From the NCBI GenBank assembly GCA_016281555.1, contig JAEEIV010000036.1, forward strand, positions 1 to 64,000: a stretch of DNA of 64,000 bases, read 5' to 3'. Under the pieces are notes generated by a model. That model was given only the letters and a program-made list of their open reading frames with translations. It made no database searches and was not told the DNA's origin. The position numbers and the translations under genes were made by a program. Positions 1 through 10,678 of this stretch are shown one piece after another (positions within the stretch are counted from its first letter, which is position 1; each line of letters opens with the position of its first letter). The DNA is from Lachnospiraceae bacterium. Lineage in GTDB: Bacteria; Bacillota; Clostridia; Lachnospirales; Lachnospiraceae.

Positions 1-907
1 CAATGTAGACCGGTCTGTTCTTTCCCTGGATGTAGGCCTTGGCGAGGTATTCACCGATGATCCCGAGCATGAGAAGCTGGATCCCGCCGAGTAAGAGGAT
101 CAGTCCGACGATCGTCGCATATCCCGGCACGTCTCTGCCGAATGCGAGCGTCTTGACGAGGAGCACGATCATATACACGAAAGCGGTAAACGAGATCAGG
201 AGGCCGAGGATCGTGGAGATTTTTAACGGCACCGTGGAATAACCGATGATGCCGTCGATCGCATACCGGAACAGTTTTCCGAACGACCATTTGGACGATC
301 CCGAAGCGCGTTTCGCCACTTCGTAGGGAATATACTTCGTTTCAAAACCGACGAACGAGAAAATGCCTTTCGAGAACCGGTGATATTCGCTGATCGAGAG
401 GATCGCATTCGCGACGGATCTCCGGAACATGCGGAAATCACTGGCGCCGGCATGGAAATCGATCTCGCACAGGCGGTTGATGATCCGGTAAAATGCGCGC
501 TTGAAGAACGAAAGCACCTTGCTCTCCTTACGCTTGTCCTGGTAGGCGGCGACCACGTCGAGTTCCGGTGTTTCCGCAAGAAGATCGTACATCTCAAGAG
601 CGACTTCGGGACGTTCCTGAAGATCCGCGTCAATGATGCAGACGTACTCTCCATTCGTATGTTTCAGTCCGGAATACATGGCCGCTTCTTTTCCGAAATT
701 CCGGGAAAATTGAACGACAATAAGTCCGTCGTCATCCTTTTCCTGTTTCAGCTCGCGAAGCGCCTTGCCGGTGCCGTCCTTGGAGCCGTCATTCACCATG
801 ACGATCTCGACAGGGATCTGCCGGGCATCGAATACCCGGTGGATTTCTTCGTATATCAGACGGACGTTCCCTTCTTCGTTATAACAGGGAACCACAAACG
901 ATACCAT
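1..907 (-). CDS. Family 2 glycosyltransferase, GtrB/DPM1-like, 3' end cut by window
   Basis: Likely transfers a sugar from a nucleotide sugar to undecaprenyl phosphate at the membrane, as GtrB/ArnC/DPM1 relatives do. The reading frame is open to the left edge and shows about 302 residues. The N-terminal GT-A fold has VVPCYNEE near residue 5, VNDGSKDGT near 39-47 and the metal-binding stretch DADLQERPE near 97. Two membrane helices follow near the C-terminus, ending in GEYLAKAY, so only a few residues are probably missing. The ATG at 905-907 has an AGGAG about 6 bases upstream. It follows polC but has its own promoter. The exact sugar and acceptor cannot be told from sequence. Confidence 0.85.
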   Translation of the reverse strand, partial: MVSFVVPCYNEEGNVRLIYEEIHRVFDARQIPVEIVMVNDGSKDGTGKALRELKQEKDDDGLIVVQFSRNFGKEAAMYSGLKHTNGEYVCIIDADLQERPEVALEMYDLLAETPELDVVAAYQDKRKESKVLSFFKRAFYRIINRLCEIDFHAGASDFRMFRRSVANAILSISEYHRFSKGIFSFVGFETKYIPYEVAKRASGSSKWSFGKLFRYAIDGIIGYSTVPLKISTILGLLISFTAFVYMIVLLVKTLAFGRDVPGYATIVGLILLLGGIQLLMLGIIGEYLAKAYIQGKNRPVYI

Positions 908-941
908 ATCCGCTCCTTCTGGAATCTACATTATAAAATAT

Positions 942-970
942 ATTTTACATATGTTAACAAAATATGTCAA
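942..970 (-). promoter_or_regulatory. Sigma-A-type promoter of the glycosyltransferase gene
   Basis: On the minus strand TTGACA (965-970) and TAAAAT (942-947) are separated by 17 bases, between the polC stop and the glycosyltransferase start. A second AT-rich -10-like TATAAT lies a few bases further downstream. This suggests the glycosyltransferase is transcribed independently of the long upstream operon. Confidence 0.6.
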
Positions 971-984
971 CTTTTTTTCAAAAA

Positions 985-3900
985 TCAGACACCGAGCTGA
1001 TCAAACAGGGAAAACTGGTCGTCTGACGGCAGTCCGGACAAAATGCCGAGCGCTTTCAGCCGGTCCACGATGGACTGACTGACGTGGGCTCTGGTCCGGA
1101 AATTGCTCTCGGAAGTAAACGGCCCGAGCCCGTCGTGCACGGCCTCCACGATGCTGTCCGCAGCGCTCTCTCCGAGGTCGGCGATCGACGTCAGGGAAGG
1201 CATGATCTTCCGGTCCTCAGTGATCTGGAATTCCGTCGCCTTCACGGTTTCAAGATCGATCGGGACGAAGGCAAACCCTCTCGCATACATTTCCTGCACG
1301 ATCCGCATGTCCCTGAATTCCAGTTTCTCTTTGTCGGAAGGTTTCGGAATGCGTTCGAACTGCTCCATATACGTGATGAGCCGGTCCTCACCGAGACACA
1401 TTTTCTCGTAATTGAATCCGTCCGCACGTACCGAATAATAGCTGCAATAATACTCCAGGGGATAAAACACCTTGCAGTACGCGATCCGCCATGCCATCAT
1501 GACGTACGCGGCCGCATGCGCCTTCGGGAACATGTATTTGATCTTGTTGCACGACCAGATGTACCAGTCCGGGACTCCGTGAGAGCACATTTCCTCTTCC
1601 CACTCCGGCTTCAGCCCTTTGCCCTTCCGGACCTTTTCCATGATCTCAAAGGCAAGCGAGCTTTCCAGCCCCATGGAAATGAGGTATTCCATGATGTCGT
1701 CCCGGCAGCAGATGGCCGTTTCGAGCGTAACGGTCCCTTCCTCGAAGAGGATCTGGTTATTGTTCGACCAGACGTCGGTTCCGTGGGCCATGCCCGTGAT
1801 CCGGACGAGGTCGGTCAGCCGCTTCGGTTTGCAGGCAATGACCATGCCCATGGCGAAGTCCGTACCGAATTCCGGTATGCCGAGCGCACCGATTTTGCAT
1901 CCGCGGATGTCTTCCGGAGTGATGCCGAGCGCTTCGGTCGATTCAAACAGGCTCATGACTTCCTTAGAATCAAGCGGGAACGTTCTCGGATCGACCCCGG
2001 TCAGTTCCTGAAGCATCCGGATCATCGTCGGATCATCGTGTCCCAGAATGTCCAGTTTCAAAAGGTTTCCGTCAATGGCGTGATACTCGAAATGCGTCGT
2101 GATGATCGGCGTATTCATGTCATTGGCGGGATGCTGGATCGGAGTGATCGTATTGATGTCGACGCCGATCGGCAGCACGACGATGCCGCCAGGATGCTGC
2201 CCGGAGGTCCGCCGGATGCCTTCCAGTTTCTTCGCCAGCCGTTCGATCTCGCACTTTCTCTTTTTCTCACCGTGTTCATCGTAATAATGCTTGACGTAAC
2301 CGAACGCCGTCTTTTCGGCAATGCCGCCGTAGGTGCCTGCACGGAACGTCTGCCCCTTTCCGAAAATGACTTCCGTGTACGCGTGCGCCTTGGACTGGTA
2401 CTCGCCGGAAAAGTTCAGATCGATGTCCGGTTCCTTGTCGCCCTTAAATCCGAGGAACGTCTCAAACGGGATGTTGAAGCCGTCTTTCTTCAGCTTCGTT
2501 CCGCACACCGGACACTCGCGGTCCGGCAGGTCACAACCCGCATACTTCTCGTATTTCCGGACGATTTCCGAATCAAAATCGGAATACCTGCACTTCGGAC
2601 AGACGTAGTGCGGTTTCAGCGGATTGACTTCCGTGATCCCCGACATCGTAGCGGCGAACGAGGATCCGACGGACCCCCTGGATCCGACGAGATAACCGTC
2701 GGAAACCGATTTGGAAACCAGTTTTTCCGCAATCATGTACATGACCGCATATCCGTTTCCTATGATGGAAGACAATTCCTTCTCGAGACGCTCTTCCACG
2801 ATTTTAGGCAGCGGATCTCCGTATATTTCATGCGCCCGTTTGTAGCAGGCGGTCCGCAGGGCCTCGTCGGAATTCTCGATGACCGGCGGACACTTGACCA
2901 CTTTACCGTTCTTCGTGTAGATCGGCGAGATCACCTCGATCTCATCCGCGATCCGGTTCGTGTTCGTGACGACGATCTCGTATGCCTTGTCGGAACCGAG
3001 GAATTCAAACGCCGCAAGCATTTCTTCCGTCGTTCGAAGATACAGGGGCGGCTGGTTTTCGGCGTCGGGAAAGCCCTTGCCGAACTGGAGCATCTCGCGG
3101 TACAACGCATCACCGGGATGCAGAAAATGAACGTCAGACGTCGCGACGACCGGCTTCTTAAACTGATCGCCGAGCGACACGATCTTCCGGCTGATGTCGA
3201 TGAGATCCTGCTCTGTGACGAGATCGTTTTTCGGATCACGGAGCAAATACGAGTCATTCTCAATCGGCTGTACCTCGAGATAATCGTAAAAACTGACGAT
3301 CCTGGCCAATTCTTCTTCAGTCGCGCCTTCCATGACGGCATTATAGAGTTCCCCCATGGAACAGGCACTTCCGACGATCAGACCCTCCCGGTATTCGTTC
3401 AATAACGTCTTCGGGATCAGCGGCCGCTTGTTAAAATAGGTCAGCGACGACTCGGTAACGAGGCGGTACAGATTTACACGGCCGGTCTCGTTTTTGACGA
3501 GGATGATCACGTGACTTGAATGGAGTTTGCGCTTGGCTTCCTTGGTAAGCCGCGTGGCGAGACGCACTTCCTCCAGCGTCTTCCAGCCCTTTCTGTTCAG
3601 CCGGTTGATGAAGGCAATGAAGATCTCGGCGGTGCATTCCGCATCGTTCACTGCCCGGTGATGATCGTTCAGAACGATATTCAGTTCCTTCGCAATGGTA
3701 TCCAGCCGGTAGTTCGACAGTTTCGGCAGAAGCGATCTCGCGATCCCGAGCGTGTCGAGATAGGTAAACGGTTTCGACGGCAGCGCGCCGAGCTTCTTCA
3801 GGTTTTCCCTTAAAAAGCTGACGTCGAACGTCGCATTGTGCGCCACGAGCGCCGCGTCTCCGATGAATTCCATAAACCTCGGAAGCACTTCTGAAATCGG

Positions 3901-5502
3901 CGGGGCGTCTTTGACCATCTCGTCGGAAATATGCGTTTCCATTTCGATCCGGAGCGGGATCGGAACGCCGGGATTCACGAACGAACCGAACCGGTCCGTG
4001 ATCACCCCGTTTTCGACTTTGACCGCGCCGATCTCGATGATCCGGCAATCCACGGGTGACAAACCGGTGGTTTCTAAGTCAAACACGACGAACGTATCGC
4101 TCAGCGCTCGATTTTCAGGGTTTACGACCGCTTCCAGCGTATCGTCGACCAAATATCCTTCCATTCCGTAAATGACTTTAAACGGCGGTTTTTGGGTCTT
4201 CTTTTCTTTCTGTTCACCATTCCATTTTTCCGCGGCGTGCATGGCCTCGGGAAATGCGTAGATGACGCCGTGGTCGGTGACGGCGATCGCGGAATGGCCC
4301 CAGGAAGCCGCCTGATGCACGATCTCCGCAGCCGGCGAAACGGCGTCGCTCTCAGACATGTTCGTATGGCAATGCAGTTCCACCCGCTTGACTTCTGCGC
4401 GGTCTTCTCTCGATTCGTCATAAAAAGCGGGAATGAGTTCCATGCCGTAAACGCTGACGACCGCGCTTTCTTTTTCAAAAGTGTCAAAGCCGGCACGGCC
4501 CTTCAGACGGACGAAACAGCCTTCGGTCAGCTGTTTCAGCAAGCCGTCGACTTCTTCATTGTCGGCAAACAGTTTGACCGTGATGGAGTCCGTATAGTCG
4601 GTCACGGCAAAGGAAACGATGGTCTTCGGCTTCTTTTTCAGCGGAAGTACGTTCAGATTGCAGACTCTGCCGCGGATCGAGACAGAGCCCTCTTCTTCCG
4701 GCAGGATAGAAGAAATCGGCACGGTCTCGTCCCTGAACGGACGGCCGTAAAGCATATAGTCCTCGCGTCCCTTGTTTTCCGGCGTCTTCTTTACCTTTCC
4801 GCTTTTTCCCGTGCCTTTTCTCAACGAGGAAGTCTCAGGAACCGTCTTTTGAACGGTTTCTGATTCAGGCAGGGCGCTCTTCTCTTCCACAGATGCCGGA
4901 ATGCTTTCTGAAGCGGGAGTGTCCGGAACGGTTTCCTTTGCCGGCTGATTCATTGCCATAAAGAATTCCGACTCGTCCGCATGGATCTTCCGTTTCGCTT
5001 TTCTTTCCTCTATGTGAACGGAAAGAGAATAATGAAACCGGTTCAAGAAAACGGAGGACAATTTTTCGGCCCATTCATCCTTTCTGGAAGACGAAAGAAG
5101 GGACTCATCGACGCGGATCTTTACGCCGTCATCAGATTCCGCGGTCCATTCGCCGGCCTTCAGAATGCGAAGCGTCGCAGGAGAACCGTCAGCGATCATT
5201 TCGGAAAGCTCGTCCTTGAATTCTTCAATGAGATGTTTCGGCTGATACGCGTCCGAAAGCTCGTATTCCGTCAAAAAGGCGACGCGGACGGAACGGTCCG
5301 GAAAATAAACGTTCGTGAGTTCTTCCTCGATCGCGCGCTCGATCCTGACCGGAATGAGACGCGAAAACACCGCAGAGACGAGAAGCCGTTTTCTGTCCCT
5401 GGAATAGCGGAGTCCTTTGATCTTTATAAAAGGGAAATACGACGCATATCCGAAATTCGGTGAAAGCTTCGGAAAAACCGTCGTCAACAACTGCAGTTCC
5501 AT
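985..5502 (-). CDS. polC: DNA polymerase III alpha subunit, Gram-positive PolC type
   Basis: Replicative polymerase of low-GC Gram-positives, carrying its own proofreading exonuclease. The 1505 residues show an N-terminal domain (1-170), a charged Ser/Glu/Pro linker (about 180-250), an OB domain (255-350), a PHP domain beginning VELHCHTN (374-381), and an inserted DEDDh exonuclease with DLETTG (475-480), an Asp in ATFD (about 560) and HHRAVND (about 614-620). Polymerase catalytic aspartates are in PDIDLNFSG (1025-1033), preceded by a zinc-binding set of CxxC pairs (CPKC, CPVC). It is somewhat longer than typical PolC (about 1440), largely through the N-terminal linker. It is the last gene of the ftsW-to-polC operon; the ATG at 5502 follows the ftsY stop by a few bases. 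Confidence 0.98.
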   Translation of the reverse strand: MELQLLTTVFPKLSPNFGYASYFPFIKIKGLRYSRDRKRLLVSAVFSRLIPVRIERAIEEELTNVYFPDRSVRVAFLTEYELSDAYQPKHLIEEFKDELSEMIADGSPATLRILKAGEWTAESDDGVKIRVDESLLSSSRKDEWAEKLSSVFLNRFHYSLSVHIEERKAKRKIHADESEFFMAMNQPAKETVPDTPASESIPASVEEKSALPESETVQKTVPETSSLRKGTGKSGKVKKTPENKGREDYMLYGRPFRDETVPISSILPEEEGSVSIRGRVCNLNVLPLKKKPKTIVSFAVTDYTDSITVKLFADNEEVDGLLKQLTEGCFVRLKGRAGFDTFEKESAVVSVYGMELIPAFYDESREDRAEVKRVELHCHTNMSESDAVSPAAEIVHQAASWGHSAIAVTDHGVIYAFPEAMHAAEKWNGEQKEKKTQKPPFKVIYGMEGYLVDDTLEAVVNPENRALSDTFVVFDLETTGLSPVDCRIIEIGAVKVENGVITDRFGSFVNPGVPIPLRIEMETHISDEMVKDAPPISEVLPRFMEFIGDAALVAHNATFDVSFLRENLKKLGALPSKPFTYLDTLGIARSLLPKLSNYRLDTIAKELNIVLNDHHRAVNDAECTAEIFIAFINRLNRKGWKTLEEVRLATRLTKEAKRKLHSSHVIILVKNETGRVNLYRLVTESSLTYFNKRPLIPKTLLNEYREGLIVGSACSMGELYNAVMEGATEEELARIVSFYDYLEVQPIENDSYLLRDPKNDLVTEQDLIDISRKIVSLGDQFKKPVVATSDVHFLHPGDALYREMLQFGKGFPDAENQPPLYLRTTEEMLAAFEFLGSDKAYEIVVTNTNRIADEIEVISPIYTKNGKVVKCPPVIENSDEALRTACYKRAHEIYGDPLPKIVEERLEKELSSIIGNGYAVMYMIAEKLVSKSVSDGYLVGSRGSVGSSFAATMSGITEVNPLKPHYVCPKCRYSDFDSEIVRKYEKYAGCDLPDRECPVCGTKLKKDGFNIPFETFLGFKGDKEPDIDLNFSGEYQSKAHAYTEVIFGKGQTFRAGTYGGIAEKTAFGYVKHYYDEHGEKKRKCEIERLAKKLEGIRRTSGQHPGGIVVLPIGVDINTITPIQHPANDMNTPIITTHFEYHAIDGNLLKLDILGHDDPTMIRMLQELTGVDPRTFPLDSKEVMSLFESTEALGITPEDIRGCKIGALGIPEFGTDFAMGMVIACKPKRLTDLVRITGMAHGTDVWSNNNQILFEEGTVTLETAICCRDDIMEYLISMGLESSLAFEIMEKVRKGKGLKPEWEEEMCSHGVPDWYIWSCNKIKYMFPKAHAAAYVMMAWRIAYCKVFYPLEYYCSYYSVRADGFNYEKMCLGEDRLITYMEQFERIPKPSDKEKLEFRDMRIVQEMYARGFAFVPIDLETVKATEFQITEDRKIMPSLTSIADLGESAADSIVEAVHDGLGPFTSESNFRTRAHVSQSIVDRLKALGILSGLPSDDQFSLFDQLGV

Positions 5503-5508
5503 GATGAA

Positions 5509-6447
5509 TCAATTATCCTTTGCAAACAGCGCATCCACGAATTCTTCCGCATCAAACCGCTCGAGATCGTCAATCCGCTCTCCGACGCCGATGAATTTCA
5601 CCGGAATGTGAAGTTCTTCCTGAATGGCAATGGCAATGCCGCCTTTGGCCGTTCCGTCCATCTTGGTCAGAATGATGCCCGTGACGTCCGTGACGGAAGC
5701 AAATTCCCTGGCCTGGCTGATGGCGTTCTGACCGGTCGTCGCGTCGAGAACGAGCAGGTTTTCACGTTTTGCTTCCGGGTATTCCCGCGAGATCACGCGA
5801 TCCATTTTTTTCAGCTCTTCCATCAGGTTTTTCCGGTTGTGAAGCCGTCCGGCGGTATCGGCGATCAGCAGATCGACGTTCCGGCTTTTCGCTGCATGCA
5901 GGGCATCAAAAAGCACTGCGGACGGATCCGCTCCCTCTTCGTGCGCGATCATCGGTACACCGGCACGTTCGCTCCAGACCGCCAGCTGGTCCTTCGCAGC
6001 GGCGCGGAACGTATCACAGGCAGCAAGAAGCACTTTTTTTCCCTGCCGCTGATACAAGGCCGCAAGTTTTCCGATGCTCGTCGTTTTCCCGACGCCGTTC
6101 ACGCCGGTCACAAAGAGCACGGAAGGTCCCGCTTCAAATGCATAGGCATCTTCCGGAACCTGCATTTTTTCGCGAAGCACATTGACGATCTCTTCCTGTA
6201 CGTCATCCGGATTCAGAAGTCGCGAAGCCTCCGCCTTTTCACGAAGACGGTCAATGATCTCCTCGGTCGTACCGATCCCGAGGTCAGCCATGACCAGGAT
6301 CTCCTCAAGTTCTTCAAAAAAGGCCTCGTCTACCGTCGTAACGCCCATGAAAAGGCTGCCGAGATTCGATACGATCGATTTCCTCGTCTTGGAAAGGCCG
6401 TTGACCAGTTTCTTAAAAAATCCTGTTTTTTCTTTCTTTTTCATCAT
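5509..6447 (-). CDS. ftsY: Signal recognition particle receptor FtsY
   Basis: SRP-receptor GTPase that docks ribosome-nascent-chain-SRP complexes at the SecYEG translocon. The 312 residues contain an N-domain helical bundle, P-loop GVNGVGKTT (115-123), the G3 region DTAGR (about 195), [10 protein letters not shown] (about 260) and the closing [13 protein letters not shown] motif. The acidic A domain seen in enterobacterial FtsY is absent; a short basic N-terminus (MMKKKEK) takes its place, as is usual in Gram-positives. Its start overlaps the smc stop by 4 bases, the familiar smc-ftsY coupling. Confidence 0.97.
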   Translation of the reverse strand: MMKKKEKTGFFKKLVNGLSKTRKSIVSNLGSLFMGVTTVDEAFFEELEEILVMADLGIGTTEEIIDRLREKAEASRLLNPDDVQEEIVNVLREKMQVPEDAYAFEAGPSVLFVTGVNGVGKTTSIGKLAALYQRQGKKVLLAACDTFRAAAKDQLAVWSERAGVPMIAHEEGADPSAVLFDALHAAKSRNVDLLIADTAGRLHNRKNLMEELKKMDRVISREYPEAKRENLLVLDATTGQNAISQAREFASVTDVTGIILTKMDGTAKGGIAIAIQEELHIPVKFIGVGERIDDLERFDAEEFVDALFAKDN

Positions 6448-9400
6448 GCATCCAGATCCTGTTCCACAAGGTTGACGCTGACGAGGGTGGAAACGCCCTT
6501 CTCCTGCATCGTGATGCCGTAGAGACGGTCCGTCGCGACCATCGTGCCGCGTCTGTGCGTGATCACGATATACTGCGTACGCTCGGACAGTTTCTTCAGA
6601 TAATTCGTAAAACGGACGACGTTCGTGTCATCCAGGGCCGCCTCTATCTCGTCAAGAAGACAGAACGGCGAAGGTTTCAGGTTCTGAATCGCGAAAATGA
6701 GGGCAATGGCCGTCAGCGCCTTCTCTCCTCCCGAAAGCTGCATCATATTCTGCAGTTTCTTTCCCGGCGGTTCGGAGATGATGGAGATGTCCGAATCGAT
6801 GACGTCCGCATCCGGATTCAACCGGATCGTACCCGTGCCGCCTCCGAAAAGATCCTGAAATACTACGTTGAATTCCTTCTGGATCGCATCGAATTCAGAA
6901 AGGAACTGCTTCCGCATTCCGTTGTCCAGATCATTGATGATGCCGACGAGGCTCTCTTCCGCCTTTTTCAGGTCCTCATACTGTCCGCTCAGGAACTCGT
7001 ACCGCTCGGAGACTTCTTTGTACTCTTCGATCGAATTCACGTTGACCGGTCCGAGATTCCGGATCGCCGTCTTCAGTTCATTCGCATGTCTGCGGATCTC
7101 CGACGGTTTCTCATCCTCGAACATCCCGTTCGCATAAACTTCGGCTTCGGAAGGAAGCAGTTCATACTCGGTCCAAAGGTATTCCGTCAGAGACGCCAGC
7201 TTTTCCTCAGTCTTTTCCTGGTTCGCTTCGAGACGGACGATCTCGCGGTTCAGATCGTTGATCGTTTCCGAAAGACGGTCGCGTTCGTCAAAGAACCGTT
7301 TCTGAGACTTCGACAGACTCTCCCGCTCGCCGGTCAGGATCGCCAGCGTCGAACGGAGTCCTGTGTCACTGCCTTTTGCTTCCTCGATCCGGAGGCGGTA
7401 GTCCTCTATGGTCTCTTTGTGTCCTTCGATGTTCGCTTTCGCCTCTTCGATCTCTTCCGTCAAGGTTCTCCGCTCTTCCGCAAGTTTTTCCTTTTCGGTT
7501 TCACGCGTCGTTTTGGATTCCGAAAGGAAAGTCAGACGCTGTTCGGCGTTCGACTGCTTCATCCTGAGCGCTTCTGCCCCGGCTTCCAATTCAGAATGTT
7601 CTCCTTCAGCCGCTTTCAGCAATGCTTTCGTTTCGTCGGCGGAATCGGAAGAATCGCTGCTGATCTTCTCGATCTTCTCCTTCGTTTTCACGATGGCATC
7701 GCGCTTTCCTTCCGCCTCGGCGGAACTTAAGCGGACTTCGGCCGAACGTTCTTCGGTGTCGCGAAGTTCCGCCTCCAGCAGCTGATATTCCCTCTTCAAT
7801 GAATCGTATTTCGCCTTGGATTCCGCAAGAGAAAGGGTTTTCTCCTTGATCTCCTCTTCCAGATCCTCGCAATCGAAGGACGCAGTCTCCTTCACCTGCC
7901 GGAAGCGGTTCAGATTCCGCTCCAGTGTGTCGATCATCCTGCGGCTTTCGGCGATCTCGTTTTCCAGTTTCACGATCTCATCGTTCCGGCCGAGAATGCT
8001 GACGCTGGATTTGAACGAGCCGCCGGTGATGGATCCGCCGACGTTCAGGAACTCGCCGCCGAGTGTCACGATGCGTACCGTATAGCGGTACTTCCGGGCG
8101 ATCTGCAGGGCATTCTCCATGGTATCCACTGCCAGGAACCGTTCCAGGAGATACCGTACCGCGGGAAGATACCGTTTGTCCGTCCCGACCAGTTTGTCCG
8201 CCGTACCGATGACACCGGTTTCATTCAGGATCTTCGGATCCTGGATCCCGCCGGAAGGACGGATCGCATCTAACGGAAGGAACGTCGCACGGCCGAACCG
8301 GTTCTCTTTCAGATAGGTGACCAGTTTTTTCGCCGTCTCCTCGGTGTCGACGATCACGTTCTGATAATTCCCGCCGAGCGCGGTCTCGATCAGCGTACGG
8401 TATTTTTCCTGAACGGAAACGAGATCCGCCACGGTGCCTTCGATTCCCGAAATGCGCTTTTTCGCTTCCATGACGCTACGGACAGCCGGCTGGAAACCTT
8501 CGTATCGTTCCTGCATCGATTTCACGGATTCAAGACGTCCGGAATCGATCTGGACCTTCTGCTTGAGTTCGCTCAGCGTGTAGTCCGCATCGCGGTAATT
8601 CTTTTCCGCCTCCGTCAATGCGTCTTCCGCCTCAGTATACTCCGCATTCAGTTTTTCGAGCGCATCCATCAGCGTTTCGCAGGTCTTCTGAAGATCGGCC
8701 ATCTCCGCGTCAAGTTCCGCTTTCCTCTGAAGCAGAGCTTCCTGCTTCGTTTCGTATTCACCGAGACGGAGCTTGTTCTGTGAAAGAAGCGTTTCCAGTT
8801 CCGCAAGGTCAGACGTGACTTCCGTCTTCTGATGCAGTAGTCCGATGACTTCACCGGTACTTTCCTCTATGCTCTTTTCATACAGCGAGATCTCCGTTTC
8901 CTTCTCGGCGATCTGCTGCGCGAGTTTTTCTTCTTCGCCGGCAAGATCCTTTAATAGGGCTAGCAGCGAAGTTTCCTCTTCTTTCGCGTCGCCGATCATC
9001 GTCTCACGGTTTTCCCGTTCCGCATCGATTTCCCGGATCCGGGTCTCATAGCGGTCGATGGCAGCGTTTTCGGAACGGATCTTTTCTTCGGCGAGTTTGA
9101 GTTCGCTCTCGCACTCCGCCCGTTCCGCCTCGCGTTCAGAAAGTTTCGAACGTACGTCTTCGAGTTTCGCTTCCAGATCTTCGATCTCGGATTCAACGTC
9201 CTTGTATTCCTGCTTCAGAGATTCGGCAGCGGCCTGGTTCTTTTCCAGTTCCGCGTTTGCGATTCCGAGGCTTTCCGCCACCTTGATCAGCGTATTCTGA
9301 TAAGATTTGGAATCAATGAGGAAGGCATTGATGTCGTAATTCTTCAGCTCTTCTCTGAGTTTCAGATACTCTTTCGCGGTTTCGGACTGTTTTTTCAGCG

Positions 9401-10010
9401 GTCCGACCTGGCGCTCCAGTTCTCCGAGAATGTCCGTGAGACGGACCATGCTCTGCCGCTCGTTTTCGAGTTTCTTCTGCGCTTCGTTCTTACGTTTCTT
9501 GAATTTGACGATCCCGCAGGCCTCATCGAAAAGTTCCCTGCGCTCCTCCGGTTTTGCGCTGAGGATCTTATCGACCTGCCCCTGCCCGATGATCGAATAA
9601 CCTTCTTTTCCGATGCCGGTATCGTAGAAGAGTTCATTGATGTCCTTCAGACGGCACAGATTCCCGTTCAGGCGATACTCGCTTTCTCCCATTCGGTACA
9701 CTTTTCGGGTAACGGTCACTTCATCCGAGTCCATCTGAAGCGTCCGGTCCTCGTTCGACAACGTGATCGAGACTTCCGCGAAACTCTGGGGTTTTCGAAT
9801 CTGCGTGCCGGCGAAGATCACGTCCTGCATGTTCGACGAACGGAGCTGTTTCGCACTCTGTTCCCCGAACACCCACCTAACGGCATCTGCGACGTTGCTC
9901 TTTCCCGATCCGTTCGGACCGACGATGCCGGTGATGCCGTTATGAAATTCAAATTTGATTCTCTGCGCGAAGGACTTAAATCCCTGCACCTCAATGGATT
10001 TTAAATACAT
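6444..10010 (-). CDS. smc: Chromosome segregation ATPase SMC
   Basis: Condensin ATPase acting with ScpA/ScpB to organise and segregate the chromosome. At 1188 residues it is the normal family length. The Walker A GPNGSGKSN lies at 31-39; long coiled coils flank a hinge around residues 510-650 that contains a glycine-rich stretch (VGGSITGGSF). The C-terminal head has signature LSGGEK (about 1092) and Walker B FCLLDEIEAALDD (about 1110-1122). It overlaps rnc upstream by 10 bases and ftsY downstream by 4. The genes scpA and scpB are not in this window. Confidence 0.98.
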   Translation of the reverse strand: MYLKSIEVQGFKSFAQRIKFEFHNGITGIVGPNGSGKSNVADAVRWVFGEQSAKQLRSSNMQDVIFAGTQIRKPQSFAEVSITLSNEDRTLQMDSDEVTVTRKVYRMGESEYRLNGNLCRLKDINELFYDTGIGKEGYSIIGQGQVDKILSAKPEERRELFDEACGIVKFKKRKNEAQKKLENERQSMVRLTDILGELERQVGPLKKQSETAKEYLKLREELKNYDINAFLIDSKSYQNTLIKVAESLGIANAELEKNQAAAESLKQEYKDVESEIEDLEAKLEDVRSKLSEREAERAECESELKLAEEKIRSENAAIDRYETRIREIDAERENRETMIGDAKEEETSLLALLKDLAGEEEKLAQQIAEKETEISLYEKSIEESTGEVIGLLHQKTEVTSDLAELETLLSQNKLRLGEYETKQEALLQRKAELDAEMADLQKTCETLMDALEKLNAEYTEAEDALTEAEKNYRDADYTLSELKQKVQIDSGRLESVKSMQERYEGFQPAVRSVMEAKKRISGIEGTVADLVSVQEKYRTLIETALGGNYQNVIVDTEETAKKLVTYLKENRFGRATFLPLDAIRPSGGIQDPKILNETGVIGTADKLVGTDKRYLPAVRYLLERFLAVDTMENALQIARKYRYTVRIVTLGGEFLNVGGSITGGSFKSSVSILGRNDEIVKLENEIAESRRMIDTLERNLNRFRQVKETASFDCEDLEEEIKEKTLSLAESKAKYDSLKREYQLLEAELRDTEERSAEVRLSSAEAEGKRDAIVKTKEKIEKISSDSSDSADETKALLKAAEGEHSELEAGAEALRMKQSNAEQRLTFLSESKTTRETEKEKLAEERRTLTEEIEEAKANIEGHKETIEDYRLRIEEAKGSDTGLRSTLAILTGERESLSKSQKRFFDERDRLSETINDLNREIVRLEANQEKTEEKLASLTEYLWTEYELLPSEAEVYANGMFEDEKPSEIRRHANELKTAIRNLGPVNVNSIEEYKEVSERYEFLSGQYEDLKKAEESLVGIINDLDNGMRKQFLSEFDAIQKEFNVVFQDLFGGGTGTIRLNPDADVIDSDISIISEPPGKKLQNMMQLSGGEKALTAIALIFAIQNLKPSPFCLLDEIEAALDDTNVVRFTNYLKKLSERTQYIVITHRRGTMVATDRLYGITMQEKGVSTLVSVNLVEQDLDA

Positions 10011-10678
10011 CTCGATTCCTTTATCATGTTGATGGTTTTTTCTGCCGCCTGCATCTGCGCCGCCTTCTTGGACCGGCCCTCACCGATGGCATAGGCTTTA
10101 TCCCGGATCTTCACCTGATACCGGTAATGCTTGTCATGTTCCGGACCGCTTTCTTCGACGAGAACGTATTCAACCGAACCGCCTTTCTGCTGAACGAGTT
10201 CCTGGAGGGCCGTCTTAGGATCAGACAAGGCTGCATCCGGTTCACGCTTCATTACGAGCGTATGAACGAGTTCCTTTGCGACCTCACGCCCTCCGTCCAG
10301 CACCAGCGCCGCGAGAAGCGATTCAAACGCGTCGGAAAGCAATGAATCATACTCTCTGCCGCCGCCCAGTTCCATCCCTCTTCCGAGTTTCAGGATCTTC
10401 CCGAGTTCGAGCGTCCGCGCGGCTTCGGCGAGAGACTTTTCGCAAACCAGCGACGCTCTCATTTTGCTGAGCTCGCCTTCCATCATCAAAGGATATTCCC
10501 GGTACAGATAGGCGCTCGAAAACTCTTCCAGTATTGCGTCGCCGAAGAACTCCATGCGCTCGTTACAGTCCTGTTTCCTAAGTCCGTGCTCGTTCACGTA
10601 AGAACTGTGCGTCAATGCCGTCTCAAGAAGCGAAGGATCCTTGAATGCGTAACCGATTTTCTTTTCCAGTCCCGTCAT
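10001..10678 (-). CDS. rnc: Ribonuclease III
   Basis: Double-strand-specific endoribonuclease for rRNA and mRNA processing. The 225 residues have the catalytic helix NERMEFFGDAILEE (the usual NERLEFLGDAVLE, with conserved Glu and Asp), the second acidic pair in DAFESLLAAL, and a C-terminal dsRNA-binding domain starting at PKTALQELVQQ and ending SKKAAQMQAAEK. It starts within a 4-base overlap with the plsX stop and overlaps smc by 10 bases. The acpP gene that commonly sits between plsX and rnc is not here. Confidence 0.97.
   Translation of the reverse strand: MTGLEKKIGYAFKDPSLLETALTHSSYVNEHGLRKQDCNERMEFFGDAILEEFSSAYLYREYPLMMEGELSKMRASLVCEKSLAEAARTLELGKILKLGRGMELGGGREYDSLLSDAFESLLAALVLDGGREVAKELVHTLVMKREPDAALSDPKTALQELVQQKGGSVEYVLVEESGPEHDKHYRYQVKIRDKAYAIGEGRSKKAAQMQAAEKTINMIKESRCI

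Noticed and set aside
1084..3405. A long plus-strand open frame of 773 codons opposite polC
   Set aside because: It is antisense to a clearly conserved gene, has no family resemblance and no ribosome-binding site of note; long shadow frames are expected opposite GC-biased genes.
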